A stretch of DNA of 5,222 bases from Acetofilamentum sp. (GTDB lineage Bacteria > Bacteroidota > Bacteroidia > Bacteroidales > DTU049): assembly GCA_020720525.1 (NCBI GenBank), contig DYON01000189.1, positions 1 to 5,222 of the forward strand, given 5' to 3'. The position numbers and the translations under genes are program-made. This document shows positions 1 to 5,222 of this stretch, one piece after another (position 1 is the first letter of the stretch; every line of letters begins with the position of its first letter). The notes beneath the pieces are model-generated. The model worked only from the letters and a program-made list of their open reading frames with translations. It ran no database searches and was not told the origin of the DNA.

Positions 1-92
1 GCCAAAAAAGTAGCAAATTTTCCTAAATCAACAGCGACTTAAACGCCTATACCAAAAGAATTTTATTGCCAATAGAAATTATAGTCCGTTAC

Positions 93-100
93 CAAATATA
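93..100 (-). promoter_or_regulatory. Possible divergent -7 box (TATATTTG on minus strand)
   Basis: The plus-strand word CAAATATA reads TATATTTG on the minus strand, an exact match to the Bacteroidota -7 consensus TAnnTTTG. The matching -33 TTG is missing: no CAA is found on the plus strand 17-23 bases to the right. If real, it would drive a leftward gene beginning outside the window with a leader longer than about 80 bases. An 8-base motif with six fixed positions turns up by chance in A/T-rich DNA, so this is weak. Confidence 0.22.
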
Positions 101-162
101 TGAACGACGGATATTTCCCGACGCATTTTATAGTCATATTCATCTACTTCAAAAATAATTTC

Positions 163-170
163 TACCTTAG
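163..170 (+). promoter_or_regulatory. Candidate -7 box for the M49 peptidase gene
   Basis: TACCTTAG differs from the Bacteroidota -7 consensus TAnnTTTG at one position. It ends 17 bases before the ATG at 188, so the leader would be only about 10 bases, a layout often seen in this phylum. No TTG lies at the expected -33 distance; TTC at 139-141 is the nearest substitute, 21 bases upstream. The location is right for the promoter of the three-gene cluster that follows, but the match is imperfect. Confidence 0.35.
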
Positions 171-187
171 CTCAAAATTTAACAACC

Positions 188-1840
188 ATGAAAAACCTTG
201 CTTTCATTCTAGCATTTGTTTTCGCCGCTGCCATCGTTTCTTCTTGCGGTTCCGACAAGAAAAAAGATGATCAAAAAACTGATTCAACAACCGTTTCTAT
301 GAAAGATAAAGTGAACCAATATGCCGAAGTAGAACTTACTGCCGACATCAGCCATCTTTCCGATAAGGAAAAACAAATACTTGTCATTCTTTTCGATGTT
401 GCCGATTTGATGAACGAGCTTTATTGGATACAATCTTTGGGCGATAAATCTGGTTTTCTCGACACCATCAAAGATGCCGATGCAAAACGTTTTGCCGAAA
501 TCAATTATGGACCATGGGATCGCTTGGGCGACAACAAATCGTTCATCGATGGTATTGGCGAAAAACCTCTAGGAGCCAACTTCTATCCAACCGACATGAC
601 CAAAGAAGAATTTGAAAAATTCGACAATCCCGATAAAACAAGTCTTTACACTCTTATTCGTCGCAACGACGATGGAAGTTTAAAAGTTGTTTGGTTTCAC
701 GAAGCATACAAAGAACAACTCACAAAAGCACACGATTTGCTTCTTGAAGCAGCAAAATTAGCCGACGATGCTGGCTTCAAAAAATATCTCGAACTCCGCG
801 CCGAAGCTTTAATCACCTCCGACTATTATCCGAGCGACATGGCTTGGATGGACATGAAAACTTCGAATATCGACTTTGTGGTAGGACCAATCGAAAACTA
901 CGAAGACGCTTTGTTTGGCTATAAAGCCTCTTTTGAATCGTTTATTCTTATTAAAGACATTGAGTGGAGCAAAAAACTTGAGCGTTTTGCCAAATTGTTG
1001 CCCGATTTGCAGAAACAGCTTCCTGTTGACGATAAATACAAAAAAGAAGTTCCTGGTGCCGATAGCGATATGAACGTGTATTCGACTGTTTACTATGGTG
1101 GCGATTGCAATGCAGGAAGCAAAACTATTGCAATCAATTTGCCCAACGACGAAAAGGTTCAACTAAACAAAGGCACACGCAAATTGCAACTTAAAAATTC
1201 GATGCAGGCCAAATTCGACAAAATTTTGTTGCCCATTGCAAACATTTTAATCGATTCATCGCAACGTCAGTATGTGAAATTCGATGCGTTTTTTCATAAT
1301 GTAATGTTTCACGAAGTAGCTCATGGTCTTGGAATCAAAAACACCGTAAATGGAAAAGGCAATGTGAGAGAAGTTTTACAAGATATGTATTCTTCACTTG
1401 AAGAAGGCAAAGCCGATATCACCGGTCTTTTTCTTGTAACCAAACTTCGTGAAATGGGCGAAATAACCGATGGCGACATCAAAGAAAACTATGTTTCGTT
1501 TGTTGCTGGAATTTTTCGCTCAGTGCGTTTTGGAGCTGCCAGTGCGCATGGAAAAGCCAATATGATGTGTTTCAATTTTTTCATGGACAATGGTGCCATT
1601 TCGCGCAGCGACAAAGGTCTTTATCTTGTAAATTTCGACAAAATGCCCGATGTGGTTATTGCTCTTGTAAATAAAATTATCACTATTCAAGGCGAAGGCG
1701 ATTATGCTGCTGCCAAAAAATGGGTCGAAACCGATGGCATTGTGCCAGCCGATTTGCAAAAAGATCTCGATAAGCTTCAGGAAAATAAAATTCCAGTTGA
1801 CATCGTTTTCAAACAAGGTAAAAATGTTTTGGGACTTTAA
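188..1840 (+). CDS. M49-family (dipeptidyl-peptidase III-like) zinc peptidase lipoprotein
   Basis: A 550-residue predicted lipoprotein. Residues 1-19 form a lysine-plus-hydrophobic signal peptide ending in VSS before Cys20, the expected lipidated residue. A charged linker (GSDKKKDDQK) follows, so it should sit in the periplasm or on the outer membrane. The catalytic zinc site is HEVAH at residues 375-379 plus Glu406 in an EEGKAD motif at 405-410, which corresponds to the EExxA(D/E) motif of dipeptidyl peptidase III. Two further blocks, NYGPWDRLG from residue 106 and GDCNAGSKTIAINLPNDE at 305-322, I recognise from bacterial M49 homologues. Classical DPP III enzymes carry a six-residue HEXXGH and are longer; this one has five-residue HEXXH. 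Removal of dipeptides from peptide N-termini is the family activity, but the substrate here is inferred. Some relatives carry a mistaken dihydrofolate reductase or Nudix label in databases, and nothing here supports that. The ATG is the only sensible start because it begins the signal peptide. No Shine-Dalgarno sequence is visible. Confidence 0.88.
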   Translation: MKNLAFILAFVFAAAIVSSCGSDKKKDDQKTDSTTVSMKDKVNQYAEVELTADISHLSDKEKQILVILFDVADLMNELYWIQSLGDKSGFLDTIKDADAKRFAEINYGPWDRLGDNKSFIDGIGEKPLGANFYPTDMTKEEFEKFDNPDKTSLYTLIRRNDDGSLKVVWFHEAYKEQLTKAHDLLLEAAKLADDAGFKKYLELRAEALITSDYYPSDMAWMDMKTSNIDFVVGPIENYEDALFGYKASFESFILIKDIEWSKKLERFAKLLPDLQKQLPVDDKYKKEVPGADSDMNVYSTVYYGGDCNAGSKTIAINLPNDEKVQLNKGTRKLQLKNSMQAKFDKILLPIANILIDSSQRQYVKFDAFFHNVMFHEVAHGLGIKNTVNGKGNVREVLQDMYSSLEEGKADITGLFLVTKLREMGEITDGDIKENYVSFVAGIFRSVRFGAASAHGKANMMCFNFFMDNGAISRSDKGLYLVNFDKMPDVVIALVNKIITIQGEGDYAAAKKWVETDGIVPADLQKDLDKLQENKIPVDIVFKQGKNVLGL

Positions 1841-1849
1841 TTGAACTAT

Positions 1850-3532
1850 ATGTTTCGAATTCTTTTCTTGTGGTTTTGGCTTGTGCCTACCATATTTGTG
1901 CATGGGCAGAACAAGGTTTCTTATTCTCCAAGCGAAAAAAACGACTTTTTTTCGACTATGAAAGTCAATTTGAGTGTTCTGGCAAGCGATAGCCTGCAAG
2001 GACGCGAGGCTGGTACTCAAGGCGAATTGATGACACGCGATTACTTGGTGAATTATTTCAAGCAGTTTCAAATTCCACCAATTCCAGGAAAAGAATATGC
2101 TATTCCGTTTTCGTTTTCCGAGGGTTGCTCTTATTCCGTGGGCTCTATCTCTTTTCAGTCGAAAGAATACGAATTGGACAATCATTTTTTCTACCTCAAC
2201 CGCTTGGTAGGCTACGACTTCGAGGGGAAAACTCATTTTGTTGGTTGTGGGCTTAATCCCGAAAATTATGCAGGAACCGATTCGGTTTCGAATCAGGGAT
2301 TGGTGTTTGTAATTGATGTAAACTACAGCGATACTTGCCACAAGCTCGACAATTGTTTGAGCTATTTCGACATGGTTCAGAGTGCAGTTTTGCTGGCTTC
2401 GTCGCGCAACCCTGCTGCAATTGTTTTAACCACAAGCAATTGGAAAAAATTTCCGATTTCTTCCAATTGGATACCGAAGCCAATTCCGCCAACCATTCCT
2501 GTTCTTGGCGCCAATACCAAGTTGTCGGCACTATTGCTCGAAAACATAGGCGATAGCATTTTTAGCTCGAATAGTTTTTCAAAAAACGAACAAACAGGGT
2601 ACAATGTAGCTGCGTTTATCGACAACAACAAACCCACAACTATTGTTCTGGGAGCGCATTACGACCATTTGGGCTTTGGTGGATTTGCCTCGCGATTCAA
2701 TGGTCCAGCAACTATTCACAACGGCGCCGACGACAATGGAAGTGGCACTGTTCTTTTGCTCGAAATAGCTCGGCGAATTAAAGAAGCTGGCTACAACAAA
2801 CACAATTATCTTTTTATCGCATTTAGTGCAGAAGAAAAGGGTTTGCTCGGAAGCAAGGCTTTTTTAAGTCAACACAACGTCAACAATTCATCCATGTTGG
2901 CCATGCTCAATTTCGATATGGTTGGGCGTCTCGACTCTGTAAAACCGTCAATTAATCTTATTGGAACAGGAACAGCAACACAGTGGGATAGTCTTCTCAC
3001 GGCTTCCGATCCAGGGTTGATTAAGCAGAATCGGACTTCGTCGGGGTTGAGTGGTTCCGACCAAATGTCGTTTTATATGCAGAAAATCCCCGTGATATTT
3101 TTCATCACGGGCATGCACAAAGATTATCACACACCCTCCGACGATGTTGATAAGATTAATTTTCGTGGAATGGTCGATGTGCTCTGCCTTGCCGAAAACA
3201 TCGTTGTGGCCCTTAATGGAATGGATTCGCTGTCGTTCAAAGAAACAGAAGCCGAAAACAATGCTCCGCGAAAACGATCTGGAATTTCCTTAGGTATTAT
3301 TCCCGATCATGCTTGGGCTGGAAAGGGTTTGCGCATCGACGCCGTTACTCCTGGTAAAACAGCAGCCAATTTTGGTTTTCTTGCCGGTGATGTTATTGTT
3401 CAAATTGGCGACTACAATGTATCCGACATCATGTCATATATGAAAGCACTTGCCAACTACAAAAAAGGCGATGTTGCAAAAATTACCTACCTTCGTGGCG
3501 AATTTAGCACATCGGTCGATGTTACATTCTGA
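1850..3532 (+). CDS. Secreted M28-family zinc aminopeptidase with C-terminal PDZ domain
   Basis: A 560-residue protein exported by a signal peptide (residues 1 to about 19, likely cut after VHG and before Gln20). The N-terminal part has the ASDSLQGREAGTQGE block (from residue 45) that typically opens M28 peptidases. A PA-like insert follows at roughly 120-235, then the catalytic domain at about 240-455. All di-zinc site residues are present: His270 in HYDHLG, bridging Asp294 in GADDNGSG, the Glu328-Glu329 pair in SAEEKG (base and ligand), Asp356 in NFDMVGR and His427 in YHTPSDD. Residues 475-558 look like a PDZ domain, with SGISLGIIPD and the GLRIDAV/AANFGFLAGDVI strand-helix pattern. The family removes N-terminal amino acids from peptides; the substrate here is unknown. 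A TTG at 1841 in the same frame directly after the previous stop would add three residues, but the ATG at 1850 gives a cleaner signal peptide. The gene is 9 bases behind the M49 gene, probably on the same transcript, so the two may act in sequence on peptides outside the cytoplasm. Confidence 0.92.
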   Translation: MFRILFLWFWLVPTIFVHGQNKVSYSPSEKNDFFSTMKVNLSVLASDSLQGREAGTQGELMTRDYLVNYFKQFQIPPIPGKEYAIPFSFSEGCSYSVGSISFQSKEYELDNHFFYLNRLVGYDFEGKTHFVGCGLNPENYAGTDSVSNQGLVFVIDVNYSDTCHKLDNCLSYFDMVQSAVLLASSRNPAAIVLTTSNWKKFPISSNWIPKPIPPTIPVLGANTKLSALLLENIGDSIFSSNSFSKNEQTGYNVAAFIDNNKPTTIVLGAHYDHLGFGGFASRFNGPATIHNGADDNGSGTVLLLEIARRIKEAGYNKHNYLFIAFSAEEKGLLGSKAFLSQHNVNNSSMLAMLNFDMVGRLDSVKPSINLIGTGTATQWDSLLTASDPGLIKQNRTSSGLSGSDQMSFYMQKIPVIFFITGMHKDYHTPSDDVDKINFRGMVDVLCLAENIVVALNGMDSLSFKETEAENNAPRKRSGISLGIIPDHAWAGKGLRIDAVTPGKTAANFGFLAGDVIVQIGDYNVSDIMSYMKALANYKKGDVAKITYLRGEFSTSVDVTF

Positions 3533-3538
3533 CGAGTA

Positions 3539-4540
3539 ATGATGAAAATTGCGAATAGAATTGGGATTGTTGGTGGAGGTAGTTGGGCAACTGCTTTGGC
3601 AAAAGTGCTGCAAAATCAATCCAAAAAAATCAATTGGTTTATTCGCCGTCAGGAAATAATAGATTCTATCCAAAATTTTGGTCACAACCCCGATTACCTT
3701 AGTTCAACCGAGTTCAATTCTTCTTTGCTGTATCTAAGCAACGACCTCGAAGACATTATAAAACGATCCGATATTATTATTTTTGGTATTCCCGCAGCAT
3801 TTCTTCATAAGCAACTCGAAGGCATCGACCCCAAATTGCTGAACGAGAAAATTATTATTTCTGCTATCAAGGGAATTGTTCCCGAATACAATGCTGTTAT
3901 TAGCCATTACTTCCATACAATATACAATACACCAGCCCAAAATTTTGGAATGATTGCTGGCCCATGCCATGCCGAAGAGGTTGTTATGGACAAGCTTTCG
4001 TATATTACCTTGGCATCGAAAAACAGCGACATTACCACCTTGATGAGCGATTTGTTTTCGACCCGAAATATTAAAGTTACAGTTTCGTCGGATGTTGAAG
4101 GGATTGAATTTGCATCAGTACTAAAAAATATTTATGCTGTTGCAGCTGGAATTAGCGTTGGACTTGGCTATGGCGATAATTTTCTAAGCGTACTCACCAT
4201 CGGAGCTATTCTCGAATTGCGTCGTTTTCTCGATGCCATCAACCATTGCAAGCGCGATATTAATCTTTCGTCCTATTCGGGCGATATTATTGTAACCTCC
4301 TACAGCCAATTTAGCCGCAATCGTGCATTTGGCAATCTGATTGGCAAAGGCTACAGTGTGAATTATTCTCGCATTGAAATGAAACAAGTTGCCGAAGGCT
4401 ATTATGCCGCAAAATGTATGACCGAGATTAATGAATTGTACAAAGTAGATATGCCCATCGTTAATACCGTTTTCAATATTCTGTATCGAAATGTTTCTCC
4501 TGCCATCGAAATGCGTAAATTAGCTGATCGATTGAATTGA
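3539..4540 (+). CDS. gpsA: Glycerol-3-phosphate dehydrogenase [NAD(P)+]
   Basis: A 333-residue cytoplasmic enzyme that reduces dihydroxyacetone phosphate to sn-glycerol 3-phosphate, the backbone of membrane phospholipids. The N-terminal Rossmann domain opens with IGIVGGGSWATALAKVL at residues 8-24, the dinucleotide-binding loop. SAIKG (Lys111), AGPCHAEEV around His144, VLKNIYAVAAG (Lys196), GDIIVT (Asp249, Thr253) and SRNRAFGN (Arg260, Asn261) supply the expected active site. The spacings Lys111-Lys196-Asp249-Thr253 equal those I recall for the characterised trypanosomatid enzyme. The usual Gly-rich GLAGLGD is replaced by SSYSGD, which matches the style of Bacteroidota GpsA and is not a defect. 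Length is normal for the family. Two adjacent ATGs (3539 and 3542) could each start translation. It lies 6 bases after the M28 gene, suggesting cotranscription, and no promoter is visible in between. Confidence 0.95.
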   Translation: MMKIANRIGIVGGGSWATALAKVLQNQSKKINWFIRRQEIIDSIQNFGHNPDYLSSTEFNSSLLYLSNDLEDIIKRSDIIIFGIPAAFLHKQLEGIDPKLLNEKIIISAIKGIVPEYNAVISHYFHTIYNTPAQNFGMIAGPCHAEEVVMDKLSYITLASKNSDITTLMSDLFSTRNIKVTVSSDVEGIEFASVLKNIYAVAAGISVGLGYGDNFLSVLTIGAILELRRFLDAINHCKRDINLSSYSGDIIVTSYSQFSRNRAFGNLIGKGYSVNYSRIEMKQVAEGYYAAKCMTEINELYKVDMPIVNTVFNILYRNVSPAIEMRKLADRLN

Positions 4541-4567
4541 TTGTTGTTAGACTCTTTCGTATATTTG
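4537..4567 (+). promoter_or_regulatory. Bacteroidota-type promoter for the small membrane protein gene
   Basis: TTG at 4537-4539, then 20 bases, then TATATTTG at 4560-4567 fits the phylum consensus TTG-N17-23-TAnnTTTG exactly. The -33 element overlaps the gpsA stop codon (4538-4540). Transcription should begin a few bases after 4567, giving a leader of about 20 bases that is A/T-rich and lacks a Shine-Dalgarno sequence before the ATG at 4593. This implies that the downstream gene can be expressed independently of the gpsA cluster. Confidence 0.7.
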
Positions 4568-4592
4568 CTTCAAATTCATCAATTTCAACGCT

Positions 4593-5084
4593 ATGAAATT
4601 CAAATCACTATTTCCAAAGATTTCGTTTCCAGTAATTCTGATTGCCTTCTTGTTGCCATTTGTTTTGGTGAAATGTGGCGATACAACCATTGCTCGACTC
4701 AATGGCATAGATATGGTCACCGGAACTCATGTTGGCGAAGGAGAAGATGTGGAACAAATACAACCCAATCTGTATGTTTTGGCCGCCTTTGTTTTGGCTG
4801 CTGCTGGATTGGTTTTGGCTTTTCTTAAAAAGAAAGAAGCACGAATTGCGGCTTTGGCCGTTTCTATTTTAGGCTTACTTAGTTTGATTGGCTTCTATTT
4901 CGATGTAACAGGTCAAATTCCTGGAAAAGGGAAAATGATTATCATCATTTCGCTTGGGATTGGCTATTACATTGCAATCATCGGTTTTTTGGCCAACTCG
5001 CTTTTCTTTGGCTTCTCTCTAATAAAAAAAGATGAGCAAGCAAATTTGGATTCACCTATCGAGCAAGAAAAAGCTAAATTGTAG
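4593..5084 (+). CDS. Small four-helix inner-membrane protein of unknown function
   Basis: A 163-residue protein with four likely membrane helices at about residues 10-26, 60-78, 85-103 and 116-143. Positive clusters (KFKSLFPK at the start, KKKEAR at 79-84, KKDEQ after helix 4) place both ends and the 2-3 loop in the cytoplasm. The loop at 28-59 is therefore outside and carries the motif LPFVLVKCG followed by ARLNGIDMVTGT. I recall this pattern (LPF, a Cys a few residues on, then a G-x-x-x-x-TG block) from uncharacterised small membrane proteins of several bacterial groups, but I cannot assign a function. Cys28 is not in a good lipobox, since valine and lysine precede it, so lipidation is not claimed. 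The gene has its own promoter. The C-terminal tail (145-163) is charged and probably disordered. It is not recognisably linked to gpsA. Confidence 0.8.
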   Translation: MKFKSLFPKISFPVILIAFLLPFVLVKCGDTTIARLNGIDMVTGTHVGEGEDVEQIQPNLYVLAAFVLAAAGLVLAFLKKKEARIAALAVSILGLLSLIGFYFDVTGQIPGKGKMIIIISLGIGYYIAIIGFLANSLFFGFSLIKKDEQANLDSPIEQEKAKL

Positions 5085-5087
5085 TTA

Positions 5088-5168
5088 ATGCGCCGACGGG
5101 TTCTCTTTTGGTCAATCTCTGTTTTAGCTACAGTTCTGTTGCTGCTGGTTGTGTTGCCATTGTGGTAG
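5088..5168 (+). CDS. Short frame encoding a signal-anchor-like helix; possibly the 5' end of a frameshifted gene
   Basis: An ATG three bases after the previous stop opens a 26-codon frame. It begins MRRR, continues with a strongly hydrophobic stretch of about 20 residues (VLFWSISVLATV, then leucine/valine-rich) and ends in LPLW before TAG at 5166-5168. A positive N-terminus followed by one helix is what the start of a membrane-anchored protein looks like. In the register one base back, the sequence after about 5156 stays open to the window end and reads AIVVVDFTKTSLKQKFDS, then LANV, with codon style like the neighbouring genes. This could be a true 26-residue membrane peptide, a gene broken by a one-base loss near 5155-5168, or a chance frame. 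No family is recognised, and the window ends too soon to decide. Confidence 0.35.
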   Translation: MRRRVLFWSISVLATVLLLLVVLPLW

Positions 5169-5213
5169 TCGATTTCACCAAAACATCGCTCAAACAAAAA
5201 TTCGACAGCCTTG

Positions 5214-5221
5214 CAAATGTA
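5214..5221 (-). promoter_or_regulatory. Possible minus-strand -7 box (TACATTTG) at the right edge
   Basis: CAAATGTA on the plus strand reads TACATTTG on the minus strand, an exact TAnnTTTG match. Its -33 partner would lie outside the window, so it cannot be tested here. The only leftward frame it could serve starts at 5197 and runs antisense into the membrane protein gene. That frame does not look like a real protein, so the motif is more likely to be chance. Confidence 0.15.
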
Positions 5222-5222
5222 C

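Larger units (their letters stand above)
1..187. other. Non-coding leader region before the first gene
   Basis: No convincing gene lies here. One forward frame is open from base 1 to a TAA at 40-42, which could be the last 13 codons of an upstream gene but is too short to call. No ATG is available on the minus strand in bases 1-92, so any leftward gene would have to start outside the window. The stretch is A/T-rich. It holds one weak forward promoter candidate and one exact match to the -7 consensus in the opposite direction. I see no strong hairpin followed by a T-run, so no intrinsic terminator is called. Confidence 0.6.

Noticed and set aside
1..42. Thirteen codons open to a TAA, reading AKKVANFPKSTAT
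   Set aside because: It could be the tail of an upstream gene, but it is too short to distinguish from chance and conflicts with the possible divergent promoter.
1520..2341. A 273-codon open frame on the minus strand spanning the M49/M28 junction
   Set aside because: It lies antisense to two well-supported genes, has no recognisable domain and an unusual composition rich in aromatic, His and Lys residues, and is explained by codon bias of the forward genes.
3778..3785. TATTTTTG matching the -7 consensus inside gpsA
   Set aside because: It lies within the coding sequence of gpsA with no gene start nearby. It shows how often the motif occurs by chance.
4271..4288. Apparent loss of the GLAGLGD motif in GpsA
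   Set aside because: The replacement by SSYSGD keeps Asp249 and all other catalytic residues, and resembles what I know of GpsA from Bacteroidota, so it is lineage variation and not a damaged enzyme.
4541..4828. A forward frame starting with TTG right after the gpsA stop
   Set aside because: It overlaps the membrane protein gene in another register, begins upstream of the likely transcript start, and its Cys/Trp/Arg-rich product looks non-biological.
4967..5197. A 76-codon minus-strand frame preceded by a TACATTTG motif
   Set aside because: Most of it is antisense to the membrane protein gene, and its product has no recognisable features; the upstream motif alone does not support it.

Overview
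The window reads as ordinary chromosomal DNA from a member of the Bacteroidota. The evidence is a textbook phylum promoter (TTG, 20 bases, TATATTTG) before the fourth gene, start codons preceded by A/T-rich sequence without a Shine-Dalgarno motif, a GpsA with the sequence style of that phylum, and an M49-type Zn-peptidase lipoprotein of a kind common there. Base composition is low to moderate GC by eye. I cannot place it below phylum.

All supported genes are on the + strand. Bases 1-187 are non-coding leader with a weak promoter candidate for the first gene and a possible divergent -7 box. Then come a 550-residue M49-like lipoprotein peptidase (188-1840), a 560-residue secreted M28 aminopeptidase with a C-terminal PDZ domain (1850-3532) and glycerol-3-phosphate dehydrogenase GpsA (3539-4540). 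Gaps of 9 and 6 bases make these three a likely single transcript. A separate promoter (4537-4567) overlaps the gpsA stop codon and drives a 163-residue four-helix membrane protein of unknown function (4593-5084). Three bases after its stop lies a short reading frame encoding a signal-anchor-like helix. It hits a stop at 5166-5168, although a native-looking frame continues in another register to the window edge. This is a possible frameshift or the edge of an incomplete gene.

Functionally, the two exported peptidases could act in series on peptides outside the cytoplasm: a dipeptidyl-peptidase-like enzyme and a metallo-aminopeptidase. GpsA is cytoplasmic and supplies sn-glycerol 3-phosphate for phospholipids, so its link to the peptidases may be only cotranscription. 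I see no tRNA, rRNA, CRISPR, insertion sequence, long repeat or clear terminator, and no convincing sign of a new multi-gene system. The points most worth a second look are the pentapeptide HEXXH in the M49 homologue, the membrane protein family, and the broken or overlapping frame at the right edge.
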